From: Cherax quadricarinatus | Lineage: Eukaryota; Arthropoda; Malacostraca; Decapoda; Parastacidae | Length of the DNA stretch: 64,000 nt | Direction of reading: 5' to 3' | Assembly: GCF_038502225.1 (NCBI RefSeq) | Contig: NW_027195245.1 | Span: 117,501-181,500, forward strand | Shown: piece by piece, positions 11,825 to 26,800 of the stretch | Layout of the letters: every line of letters starts with the position of its first letter | Position numbering within the stretch: the stretch's first letter is position 1 | Made by a program: the position numbers and the translations under genes | The notes under the pieces: generated by a model | What the model was told of the DNA's origin: nothing | What the model saw: the letters and a program-made list of their open reading frames with translations, nothing else | Databases searched by the model: none

Positions 11825-14800
11825 TCACAACATTCACAGAGACCGTGACGGGTATCTCAACATTCACAGAGACCGTGACGGGTATTGCATCATTCACAGA
11901 GACCGTGACGGGTATCACAACATTCACAGAGACCGTAACGGGTATCACAACATTCACAGAGACCGTGACGGGTATCACAACATTCACAGAGACCGTGACG
12001 GGTATCACAACATTCACAGAGACCGTGTCGGGTATCACAACATTCACAGAGACCGTGACGGGTATCACAACGCTCACAGAGACCGTGACGGGTATCGCAA
12101 CATTCACAGAGACCGTGGCGGGTATCACAACACTCACAGAGACCGTGACGGGTATCACAACACTCACAGAGACCGTGACTGGTATCACAACACTCACAGA
12201 GACCGTGACGGGTATCACAACATTCACAGAGACCGTGACGGGTATCACAACACTCACAGAGACCGTGACGGGTATCACAACATTCACAGAGACCGTGACG
12301 GGTATCACAACACTCACAGAGACCGTGACTGGTATCAGAACACTCACAGAGACCGTGACAGGTATCACAACATTCACAGAGACCGTGACGGGTATCACAA
12401 CACTCACAGAGACCGTGACGGGTATCACAACATTCACAGAGACTGTGACGGGTATCACAACGTTCACAGAGACAGTGACGGGTATCACAACATTCACAGA
12501 GACCGTGACGGGTATCACAACACTCATAGAGACCGTGACGGGTATCACAACATTCACAGAGACCGTGACGGGTATCACAACATTCACAGAGACCGTGACG
12601 GGTATCACAACATTCACAGAGATCGTGACGGGTATCACAACATTCACAGAGACCGTGACGGGTATCACAACACTCACAGAGTCCGTAACGGGTATCACAA
12701 CATTCACAGAGACCGTGACGGGAATCACAACACTCACAGAGACCGTGACACGTATCACAACATTCACAGAGACCGTGGCGGGTATCACAACACTCACAGA
12801 GACCGTGACGGGTATCACAACACTCACAGAGACCGTGACGGGTATCACAACACTCACAGAGACCGTGACGGGTATCACAACATTCACAGAGACCGTGACG
12901 GGTATCACAACACTCACAAAGACCGTCACGGGTATCACAACATTCACAGAGACCGTGACGGGAATCACAACACTCACAGAGACCGTGACGGGTATCACAA
13001 CATTCAGAGACCGTGACGGGTATCACCTCACTCACAGAGACCGTGACTGGTATCACAAAATTCACAGAGACTGTGACGGGTATCACAACATTCACAGAGA
13101 CTGTGACGGGTATCACAACATTCACAGAGACCGTGACGGGTATCACAACACTCACAGAGACCGTGACGAGTATCACAACACTCACAGAGACCGTGACTGG
13201 TATCACAACACTCACAGAGACCGTGACGGGTATCACAACATTCACAGAGACCGTGACGGGTATCACAACACTCACAGAGACCGTGACTGGTATCACAACA
13301 TTCACAGAGACTGTGACGGGTATCACAACATTCACAGAGACCGTGACGGGTATCACAACACTCACAGAGACCGTGACGGGTATCACAACATTCACAGAGA
13401 CCGTGACGGGTATCACAACATTCACAGAGACCGTGACGGGTATCACAACAATCACAGAGACCGTGACGGGTATCGCAACATTCACAGAGACCGTGACGGG
13501 TTTCACAACATTCACAGAAACCGTGACGGGTATCACAACACTCACAGAGACCGTGACGGGTATCACAACACTCACAGAGACCGTGATGGGTATCACAACA
13601 TTCACAGAGACCGTGACGGGTATCACAACACTCACAGAGACCGTGACGGGTATCACAACATTCACAGAGACCGTGACGGGTATCACAACATTCACAGAGA
13701 CCGTGACGGGTATCACAACATTCACAGAGACCGTGACGGGTATCACAACACTCACAGAGTCTGTGATGGGTATCGCAACATTCACAGAGACCGTGACGGG
13801 TATCACAACACTCACAGAGACCGTGACGGGTATCACAACGCTCACAGAGACCGTGATGGGTATCACAACATTCACAGAGACCGTGACGGGTATCACAACA
13901 CTCACAGAGACTGTGACGGGTATCACAACATTCACAGAGACTGTGACGGGTATCACAACACTCACAGAGACCGTGACAGGTGTCACAACATTCACAGAGA
14001 CCGTGACGGGTATCACAACACTCACAGAGACCGTGACGGGTATCACAACATTCACAGAGACTGTGACGGGTATCACAACATTCACAGAGGCCGTGACGGG
14101 TATCACAACATTCACAGAGACCGTGACGGGTATCACAACACTCACAGAGACCATGACGGGTATCACAACATTCACACAGACCGTGACGGGTATCACAACA
14201 CTCACAGAGACCGTGACGGGTACCACAACACTCACAGAGACCGTGACGGTTATGACAACATTCACAGAGACCGTGACGGGTATCACAACACTCACAGAAA
14301 CCGTGACCGGTATCACAACACTCACAGAGACCGTGACTGGTATCACAACATTAACAGAGACTGTGACAGGTATCACAACATTCACAGAGACTGTGACGGG
14401 TATCACAACATTCACAGAGACCGTGACGGGTATCACAACACTCACAGAGACCGTGACTGGTATCACATCATTCACAGAGACCGTGACGGGTATCACAATA
14501 CTCACAGAGACCATGACGGGTATCACAACACTCACAGAGACTGTGATGGGTATCACAACACTCACAGAGACCGTGATGGGTATCACAACACTCACAGAGA
14601 CCGTGATGGGTATCACAACATTCACAGACACCGTGACGGGTATCACAACACTCACAGAGACCGTGACGCGTATCACAACATTCACAGACTCTGTGACGGG
14701 TATCACAACATTCACAGAGACCGTGACGGGTATCACAACATTCACAGAGACCGTGACGGGTATCACAACACTCACAGAGACCGTGACGGGTATTACAACA

Positions 14801-17800
14801 TTCACAGACACCGTGACGGGTATCACAACATTCACAGAAACCGTGACGGGCATCACAACATTCACAGAGACAGTGACGGGTATCACAACACTCACAGAGT
14901 CCGTGACGGGAATCACAACATTCACAGAGACCGTGACGGGAATCACAACACTCACAGAGACCGTGACGGGTATCACAACACTCACACAGACCGTGACGGG
15001 TATCACAACATTCACAGAGACCGTGACGGGTATCACAACACTCACAGAGACCGTGACAGGTATCACAACATTCACAGAGACCGTGGCGGGTATCACAACA
15101 CTCACAGAGACCGTGAAGGGTATCACAACACTCACAGAGACCGTGACGGGTATCACAACATTCACAGAGACCGTGACGGGTATCACAACACTCACAGAGA
15201 CCGTGAGGGGTATCACAACACTCACAGAGACCGTAACGGGTATCACAACATTCACAGCGACCGTGACGAGTATCACAACACTCACAGAGACCGTGACTGG
15301 TATCACAACACTCACAGAGACCGTGACGGGTATCACAACATTCACAGAGACCGTGACGGGTATCACAACACTCACAGAGACCGTGACTGGTATCACAACA
15401 TTCACAGAGACTGTGACGGGTATCACAACATTCACAGAGACCGTGACGGGTATCACAACACTCACAGAGACCGTGACGGGTATCACAACATTCACAGAGA
15501 CCGTGACGGGTATCACAACAATCACAGAGACCGTGACGGGTATCACAACATTCACAGAGACCGTGACGGGTATCGCAACATTCACAGAGACCGTGACGGG
15601 TTTCACAACATTCACAGAAACCGTGACGGGTATCACAACACTCACAGAGACCGTGACGGGTATCACAACACTCACAGAGACCGTGATGGGTATCACAACA
15701 TTCACAGAGACCGTGACGGGTATCACAACACTCACAGAGACCGTGACGGGTATCACAACATTCACAGAGACCGTGACGGGTATCACAACATTCACAGAGA
15801 CCGTGACGGGTATCACAACATTCACAGAGACCGTGACGGGTATCACAACACTCACAGAGTCTGTGATGGGTATCGCAACATTCACAGAGACCGTGACGGG
15901 TATCACAACACTCACAGAGACCGTGACGGGTATCACAACGCTCACAGAGACCGTGATGGGTATCACAACATTCACAGAGACCGTGACGGGTATCACAACA
16001 CTCACAGAGACTGTGACGGGTATCACAACATTCACAGAGACTGTGACGGGTATCACAACACTCACAGAGACCGTGACAGGTGTCACAACATTCACAGAGA
16101 CCGTGACGGGTATCACAACACTCACAGAGACCGTGACGGGTATCACAACATTCACAGAGACTGTGACGGGTATCACAACATTCACAGAGGCCGTGACGGG
16201 TATCACAACATTCACAGAGACCGTGACGGGTATCACAACACTCACAGAGACCATGACGGGTATCACAACATTCACACAGACCGTGACGGGTATCACAACA
16301 TTCAGAGACCGTGACGGGTATCACCTCACTCACAGAGACCGTGACTGGTATCACAAAATTCACAGAGACTGTGACGGGTATCACAACATTCACAGAGACT
16401 GTGACGGGTATCACAACATTCACAGAGACCGTGACGGGTATCACAACACTCACAGAGACCGTGACGAGTATCACAACACTCACAGAGACCGTGACTGGTA
16501 TCACAACACTCACAGAGACCGTGACGGGTATCACAACATTCACAGAGACCGTGACGGGTATCACAACACTCACAGAGACCGTGACTGGTATCACAACATT
16601 CACAGAGACTGTGACGGGTATCACAACACTCACAGAGACCGTGACAGGTGTCACAACATTCACAGAGACCGTGACGGGTATCACAACACTCACAGAGACC
16701 GTGACGGGTATCACAACATTCACAGAGACTGTGACGGGTATCACAACATTCACAGAGGCCGTGACGGGTATCACAACATTCACAGAGACCGTGACGGGTA
16801 TCACAACACTCACAGAGACCATGACGGGTATCACAACATTCACACAGACCGTGACGGGTATCACAACATTCAGAGACCGTGACGGGTATCACCTCACTCA
16901 CAGAGACCGTGACTGGTATCACAAAATTCACAGAGACTGTGACGGGTATCACAACATTCACAGAGACTGTGACGGGTATCACAACATTCACAGAGACCGT
17001 GACGGGTATCACAACACTCACAGAGACCGTGACGAGTATCACAACACTCACAGAGACCGTGACTGGTATCACAACACTCACAGAGACCGTGACGGGTATC
17101 ACAACATTCACAGAGACCGTGACGGGTATCACAACACTCACAGAGACCGTGACTGGTATCACAACATTCACAGAGACTGTGACGGGTATCACAACATTCA
17201 CAGAGACCGTGACGGGTATCACAACACTCACAGAGACCGTGACGGGTATCACAACATTCACAGAGACCGTGACGGGTATCACAACATTCACAGAGACCGT
17301 GACGGGTATCACAACAATCACAGAGACCGTGACGGGTATCGCAACATTCACAGAGACCGTGACGGGTTTCACAACATTCACAGAAACCGTGACGGGTATC
17401 ACAACACTCACAGAGACCGTGACGGGTATCACAACACTCACAGAGACCGTGATGGGTATCACAACATTCACAGAGACCGTGACGGGTATCACAACACTCA
17501 CAGAGACCGTGACGGGTATCACAACATTCACAGAGACCGTGACGGGTATCACAACATTCACAGAGACCGTGACGGGTATCACAACATTCACAGAGACCGT
17601 GACGGGTATCACAACACTCACAGAGTCTGTGATGGGTATCGCAACATTCACAGAGACCGTGACGGGTATCACAACACTCACAGAGACCGTGACGGGTATC
17701 ACAACGCTCACAGAGACCGTGATGGGTATCACAACATTCACAGAGACCGTGACGGGTATCACAACACTCACAGAGACTGTGACGGGTATCACAACATTCA

Positions 17801-20800
17801 CAGAGACTGTGACGGGTATCACAACACTCACAGAGACCGTGACAGGTGTCACAACATTCACAGAGACCGTGACGGGTATCACAACACTCACAGAGACCGT
17901 GACGGGTATCACAACATTCACAGAGACTGTGACGGGTATCACAACATTCACAGAGGCCGTGACGGGTATCACAACATTCACAGAGACCGTGACGGGTATC
18001 ACAACACTCACAGAGACCATGACGGGTATCACAACATTCACACAGACCGTGACGGGTATCACAACACTCACAGAGACCGTGACGGGTACCACAACACTCA
18101 CAGAGACCGTGACGGTTATGACAACATTCACAGAGACCGTGACGGGTATCACAACACTCACAGAAACCGTGACCGGTATCACAACACTCACAGAGACCGT
18201 GACTGGTATCACAACATTAACAGAGACTGTGACAGGTATCACAACATTCACAGAGACTGTGACGGGTATCACAACATTCACAGAGACCGTGACGGGTATC
18301 ACAACACTCACAGAGACCGTGACTGGTATCACATCATTCACAGAGACCGTGACGGGTATCACAATACTCACAGAGACCATGACGGGTATCACAACACTCA
18401 CAGAGACTGTGATGGGTATCACAACACTCACAGAGACCGTGACTGGTATCACAACACTCACAGAGACCGTGATGGGTATCACAACACTCACAGAGACCGT
18501 GATGGGTATCACAACATTCACAGACACCGTGACGGGTATCACAACACTCACAGAGACCGTGACGCGTATCACAACATTCACAGACTCTGTGACGGGTATC
18601 ACAACATTCACAGAGACCGTGACGGGTATCACAACATTCACAGAGACCGTGACGGGTATCACAACACTCACAGAGACCGTGACGGGTATTACAACATTCA
18701 CAGACACCGTGACGGGTATCACAACATTCACAGAAACCGTGACGGGCATCACAACATTCACAGAGACAGTGACGGGTATCACAACACTCACAGAGTCCGT
18801 GACGGGAATCACAACATTCACAGAGACCGTGACGGGAATCACAACACTCACAGAGACCGTGACGGGTATCACAACACTCACACAGACCGTGACGGGTATC
18901 ACAACATTCACAGAGACCGTGACGGGTATCACAACACTCACAGAGACCGTGACAGGTATCACAACATTCACAGAGACCGTGGCGGGTATCACAACACTCA
19001 CAGAGACCGTGAAGGGTATCACAACACTCACAGAGACCGTGACGGGTATCACAACATTCACAGAGACCGTGACGGGTATCACAACACTCACAGAGACCGT
19101 GAGGGGTATCACAACACTCACAGAGACCGTAACGGGTATCACAACATTCACAGCGACCGTGACGAGTATCACAACACTCACAGAGACCGTGACTGGTATC
19201 ACAACACTCACAGAGACCGTGACGGGTATCACAACATTCACAGAGACCGTGACGGGTATCACAACACTCACAGAGACCGTGACTGGTATCACAACATTCA
19301 CAGAGACTGTGACGGGTATCACAACATTCACAGAGACCGTGACGGGTATCACAACACTCACAGAGACCGTGACGGGTATCACAACATTCACAGAGACCGT
19401 GACGGGTATCACAACAATCACAGAGACCGTGACGGGTATCACAACATTCACAGAGACCGTGACGGGTATCGCAACATTCACAGAGACCGTGACGGGTTTC
19501 ACAACATTCACAGAAACCGTGACGGGTATCACAACACTCACAGAGACCGTGACGGGTATCACAACACTCACAGAGACCGTGATGGGTATCACAACATTCA
19601 CAGAGACCGTGACGGGTATCACAACACTCACAGAGACCGTGACGGGTATCACAACATTCACAGAGACCGTGACGGGTATCACAACATTCACAGAGACCGT
19701 GACGGGTATCACAACATTCACAGAGACCGTGACGGGTATCACAACACTCACAGAGTCTGTGATGGGTATCGCAACATTCACAGAGACCGTGACGGGTATC
19801 ACAACACTCACAGAGACCGTGACGGGTATCACAACGCTCACAGAGACCGTGATGGGTATCACAACATTCACAGAGACCGTGACGGGTATCACAACACTCA
19901 CAGAGACTGTGACGGGTATCACAACATTCACAGAGACTGTGACGGGTATCACAACACTCACAGAGACCGTGACAGGTGTCACAACATTCACAGAGACCGT
20001 GACGGGTATCACAACACTCACAGAGACCGTGACGGGTATCACAACATTCACAGAGACTGTGACGGGTATCACAACATTCACAGAGGCCGTGACGGGTATC
20101 ACAACATTCACAGAGACCGTGACGGGTATCACAACACTCACAGAGACCATGACGGGTATCACAACATTCACACAGACCGTGACGGGTATCACAACACTCA
20201 CAGAGACCGTGACGGGTACCACAACACTCACAGAGACCGTGACGGTTATGACAACATTCACAGAGACCGTGACGGGTATCACAACACTCACAGAAACCGT
20301 GACCGGTATCACAACACTCACAGAGACCGTGACTGGTATCACAACATTAACAGAGACTGTGACAGGTATCACAACATTCACAGAGACTGTGACGGGTATC
20401 ACAACATTCACAGAGACCGTGACGGGTATCACAACACTCACAGAGACCGTGACTGGTATCACATCATTCACAGAGACCGTGACGGGTATCACAATACTCA
20501 CAGAGACCATGACGGGTATCACAACACTCACAGAGACTGTGATGGGTATCACAACACTCACAGAGACCGTGACTGGTATCACAACACTCACAGAGACCGT
20601 GATGTGTATCACAACACTCACAGAGACCGTGATGGGTATCACAACATTCACAGACACCGTGACGGGTATCACAACACTCACAGAGACCGTGACGCGTATC
20701 ACAACATTCACAGACTCTGTGACGGGTATCACAACATTCACAGAGACCGTGACGGGTATCACAACATTCACAGAGACCGTGACGGGTATCACAACACTCA

Positions 20801-23800
20801 CAGAGACCGTGACGGGTATTACAACATTCACAGACACCGTGACGGGTATCACAACATTCACAGAAACCGTGACGGGCATCACAACATTCACAGAGACAGT
20901 GACGGGTATCACAACACTCACAGAGTCCGTGACGGGAATCACAACATTCACAGAGACCGTGACGGGAATCACAACACTCACAGAGACCGTGACGGGTATC
21001 ACAACACTCACACAGACCGTGACGGGTATCACAACATTCACAGAGACCGTGACGGGTATCACAACACTCACAGAGACCGTGACAGGTATCACAACATTCA
21101 CAGAGACCGTGGCGGGTATCACAACACTCACAGAGACCGTGAAGGGTATCACAACACTCACAGAGACCGTGACGGGTATCACAACATTCACAGAGACCGT
21201 GACGGGTATCACAACACTCACAGAGACCGTGACGGGTATCAGAACACTCACAGAGACCGTAACGGGTATCACAACATTCACAGCGACCGTGACGGGTATC
21301 AGAACACTCACAGAGACCGTGACGGGTATCACAACATTCACAGAGGCTGTGACGGGTATCAGAACATTCACAGAGACCGTGACGGGTATCACAACATTCA
21401 CAGAGACCGTGACGGGTATCACAACACTCACAGAGACCGTGACTGGTATCAGAACACTCACAGAGACCGTGACAGGTATCACAACATTCACAGAGACCGT
21501 GACGGGTATCACAACACTCACAGAGACCGTGACGGGTATCACAACATTCACAGAGACTGTGACGGGTATCACAACGTTCACAGAGACAGTGACGGGTATC
21601 ACAACATTCACAGAGACCGTGACGGGTATCACAACACTCATAGAGACTGTGATGGGTATCACAACACTCACAGAGACCGTGACTGGTATCACAACACTCA
21701 CAGAGACCGTGATGTGTATCACAACACTCACAGAGACCGTGATGGGTATCACAACATTCACAGACACCGTGACGGGTATCACAACACTCACAGAGACCGT
21801 GACGCGTATCACAACATTCACAGACTCTGTGACGGGTATCACAACATTCACAGAGACCGTGACGGGTATCACAACATTCACAGAGACCGTGACGGGTATC
21901 ACAACACTCACAGAGACCGTGACGGGTATTACAACATTCACAGACACCGTGACGGGTATCACAACATTCACAGAAACCGTGACGGGCATCACAACATTCA
22001 CAGAGACAGTGACGGGTATCACAACACTCACAGAGTCCGTGACGGGAATCACAACATTCACAGAGACCGTGACGGGAATCACAACACTCACAGAGACCGT
22101 GACGGGTATCACAACACTCACACAGACCGTGACGGGTATCACAACATTCACAGAGACCGTGACGGGTATCACAACACTCACAGAGACCGTGACAGGTATC
22201 ACAACATTCACAGAGACCGTGGCGGGTATCACAACACTCACAGAGACCGTGAAGGGTATCACAACACTCACAGAGACCGTGACGGGTATCACAACATTCA
22301 CAGAGACCGTGACGGGTATCACAACACTCACAGAGACCGTGAGGGGTATCACAACACTCACAGAGACCGTAACGGGTATCACAACATTCACAGCGACCGT
22401 GACGGGTATCAGAACACTCACAGAGACCGTGACGGGTATCACAACATTCACAGAGGCTGTGACGGGTATCAGAACATTCACAGAGACCGTGACGGGTATC
22501 ACAACATTCACAGAGACCGTGACGGGTATCACAACACTCACAGAGACCGTGACTGGTATCAGAACACTCACAGAGACCGTGACAGGTATCACAACATTCA
22601 CAGAGACCGTGACGGGTATCACAACACTCACAGAGACCGTGACGGGTATCACAACATTCACAGAGACTGTGACGGGTATCACAACGTTCACAGAGACAGT
22701 GACGGGTATCACAACATTCACAGAGACCGTGACGGGTATCACAACACTCATAGAGACCGTGACGGGTATCACAACATTCACAGAGACCGTGACGGGTATC
22801 ACAACATTCACAGAGATCGTGACGGGTATCACAACATTCACAGAGACCGTGACGGGTATCACAACATTCACAGAGACCGTGACGGGTATCACAACATTCA
22901 CAGAGATCGTGACGGGTATCACAACATTCACAGAGACCGTGACGGGTATCACAACACTCACAGAGTCCGTAACGGGTATCACAACATTCACAGAGACCGT
23001 GACGGGAATCACAACACTCACAGAGACCGTGACACGTATCACAACATTCACAGAGACCGTGGCGGGTATCACAACACTCACAGAGACCGTGACGGGTATC
23101 ACAACACTCACAAAGACCGTGACGGGTATCACAACATTCACAGAGACCGTGACGGGAATCACAACACTCACAGAGACCGTGACGGGTATCACAACATTCA
23201 GAGACCGTGACGGGTATCACCTCACTCACAGAGACCGTGACTGGTATCACAAAATTCACAGAGACTGTGACGGGTATCACAACATTCACAGAGACTGTGA
23301 CGGGTATCACAACATTCACAGAGACCGTGACGGGTATCACAACACTCACAGAGACCGTGACGAGTATCACAACACTCACAGAGACCGTGACTGGTATCAC
23401 AACACTCACAGAGACCGTGACGGGTATCACAACATTCACAGAGACCGTGACGGGTATCACAACACTCACAGAGACCGTGACTGGTATCACAACATTCACA
23501 GAGACTGTGACGGGTATCACAACATTCACAGAGACCGTGACGGGTATCACAACACTCACAGAGACCGTGACGGGTATCACAACATTCACAGAGACCGTGA
23601 CGGGTATCACAACAATCACAGAGACCGTGACGGGTATCACAACATTCACAGACACCGTGACGGGTATCGCAACATTCACAGAGACCGTGACGGGTTTCAC
23701 AACATTCACAGAAACCGTGACGGGTATCACAACACTCACAGAGTCCGTGATGGGTATCACAACATTCACAGAGACCGTGACGGGTATCACAACACTCACA

Positions 23801-26800
23801 GAGACCGTGACGGGTATCACAACACTCACAGAGACCGTGATGGGTATCACAACATTCACAGAGACCGTGACGGGTATCACAACACTCACAGAGACCGTGA
23901 CGGGTATCACAACATTCACAGAGACCGTGACGGGTATCACAACATTCACAGAGACCGTGACGGGTATCACAACATTCACAGAGACCGTGACGGGTATCAC
24001 AACACTCACAGAGTCTGTGATGGGTATCGCAACATTCACAGAGACCGTGACGGGTTTCACAACATTCACAGAAACCGTGACGGGTATCACAACACTCACA
24101 GAGTCCGTGATGGGTATCACAACATTCACAGAGACCGTGACGGGTATCACAACACTCACAGAGACCGTGACGGGTATCACAACACTCACAGAGACCGTGA
24201 TGGGTATCACAACATTCACAGAGACCGTGACGGGTATCACAACACTCACAGAGACCGTGACGGGTATCACAACATTCACAGAGACCGTGACGGGTATCAC
24301 AACATTCACAGAGACCGTGACGGGTATCACAACAATCACAGAGACCGTGACGGGTATCACAACATTCACAGAGACCGTGACGGGTATCGCAACATTCACA
24401 GAGACCGTGACGGGTTTCACAACATTCACAGAAACCGTGACGGGTATCACAACACTCACAGAGTCCGTGATGGGTATCACAACATTCACAGAGACCGTGA
24501 CGGGTATCACAACACTCACAGAGACCGTGACGGGTATCGCAACATTCACAGAGACCGTGACGGGTATCGCAACATTCACAGAGACCGTGACGGGTATCAC
24601 AACACTCACAGAGACCGTGACGGGTATCGCAACATTCACAGAGACCGTGACGGGTATCACAACACTCACAGAGACCGTGACGGGTATCACAACACTCACA
24701 GAGACCGTGATGGGTATCACAACATTCACAGAGACCGTGATGGGTATCACAACACTCACAGAGACCGTGACGGGTATCGCAACATTCACAGAGACCGTGA
24801 CGGGTATCGCAACATTCACAGAGACCGTGACGGGTTTCACAACATTCACAGAGACCGTGACGGGTATCACAACACTCACAGAGTCCGTGACGGGAATCAC
24901 AACATTCACAGAGACCGTGACGGGAATCACAACACTCACAGAGACCGTGACGGGTATCACAACACTCACACAGACCGTGACGGGTATCACAACATTCACA
25001 GAGACCGTGACGGGTATCACAACACTCACAGAGACCGTGACGGGTATCACAACACTCACAGAGACCGTGAGGGGTATCACAACACTCACAGAGACCGTAA
25101 CGGGTATCACAACATTCACAGCGACCGTGACGGGTATCAGAACACTCACAGAGACCGTGACGGGTATCACAACATTCACAGAGGCTGTGACGGGTATCAG
25201 AACATTCACAGAGACCGTGACGGGTATCACAACATTCACAGAGACCGTGACGGGTATCACAACACTCACAGAGACCGTGACTGGTATCAGAACACTCACA
25301 GAGACCGTGACAGGTATCACAACATTCACAGAGACCGTGACGGGTATCACAACACTCACAGAGACCGTGACGGGTATCACAACATTCACAGAGACTGTGA
25401 CGGGTATCACAACGTTCACAGAGACAGTGACGGGTATCACAACATTCACAGAGACCGTGACGGGTATCACAACACTCATAGAGACCGTGACGGGTATCAC
25501 AACATTCACAGAGACCGTGACGGGTATCACAACATTCACAGAGATCGTGACGGGTATCACAACATTCACAGAGACCGTGACGGGTATCACAACACTCACA
25601 GAGTCCGTAACGGGTATCACAACATTCACAGAGACCGTGACGGGAATCACAACACTCACAGAGACCGTGACACGTATCACAACATTCACAGAGACCGTGG
25701 CGGGTATCACAACACTCACAGAGACCGTGACGGGTATCACAACACTCACAAAGACCGTGACGGGTATCACAACATTCACAGAGACCGTGACGGGAATCAC
25801 AACACTCACAGAGACCGTGACGGGTATCACAACATTCCGAGACCGTGACGGGTATCACCTCACTCACAGAGACCGTGACTGGTATCACAAAATTCACAGA
25901 GACTGTGACGGGTATCACAACATTCACAGAGACTGTGACGGGTATCACAACATTCACAGAAACCGTGACGGGTATCACAACATTCACAGAGACCGTGACG
26001 AGTATCACAACACTCACAGAGACCGTGACTGGTATCACAACACTCACAGAGACCGTGACGGGTATCACAACATTCACAGAGACCGTGACGGGTATCACAA
26101 CACTCACAGAGACCGTGACTGGTATCACAACATTCACAGAGACTGTGACGGGTATCACAACATTCACAGAGACCGTGACGGGTATCACAACACTCACAGA
26201 GACCGTGACGGGTATCACAACATTCACAGAGACCGTGACGGGTATCACAACAATCACAGAGACCGTGACGGGTATCACAACATTCACAGAGACCGTGACG
26301 GGTATCGCAACATTCACAGAGACCGTGACGGGTATCACAACACTCACAGAGTCCGTGATGGGTATCACAACATTCACAGAGACCGTGACGGGTATCACAA
26401 CACTCACAGAGACCGTGACGGGTATCACAACACTCACAGAGACCGTGATGGGTATCACAACATTCACAGAGACCGTGACGGGTATCACAACACTCACAGA
26501 GACCGTGACGGGTATCACAACATTCACAGAGACCGTGACGGGTATCACAACATTCACAGAGACCGTGACGGGTATCACAACATTCACAGAGACCGTGACG
26601 GGTATCACAACACTCACAGAGACCGTGACGGGTATCACAACACTCACAGAGACCGTGACGGGTATCACAACGCTCACAGAGACCGTGATGGGTATCACAA
26701 CATTCACAGAGACCGTGACGGGTATCACAACACTCACAGAGACTGTGACGGGTATCACAACATTCACAGAGACTGTGACGGGTATCACAACACTCACAGA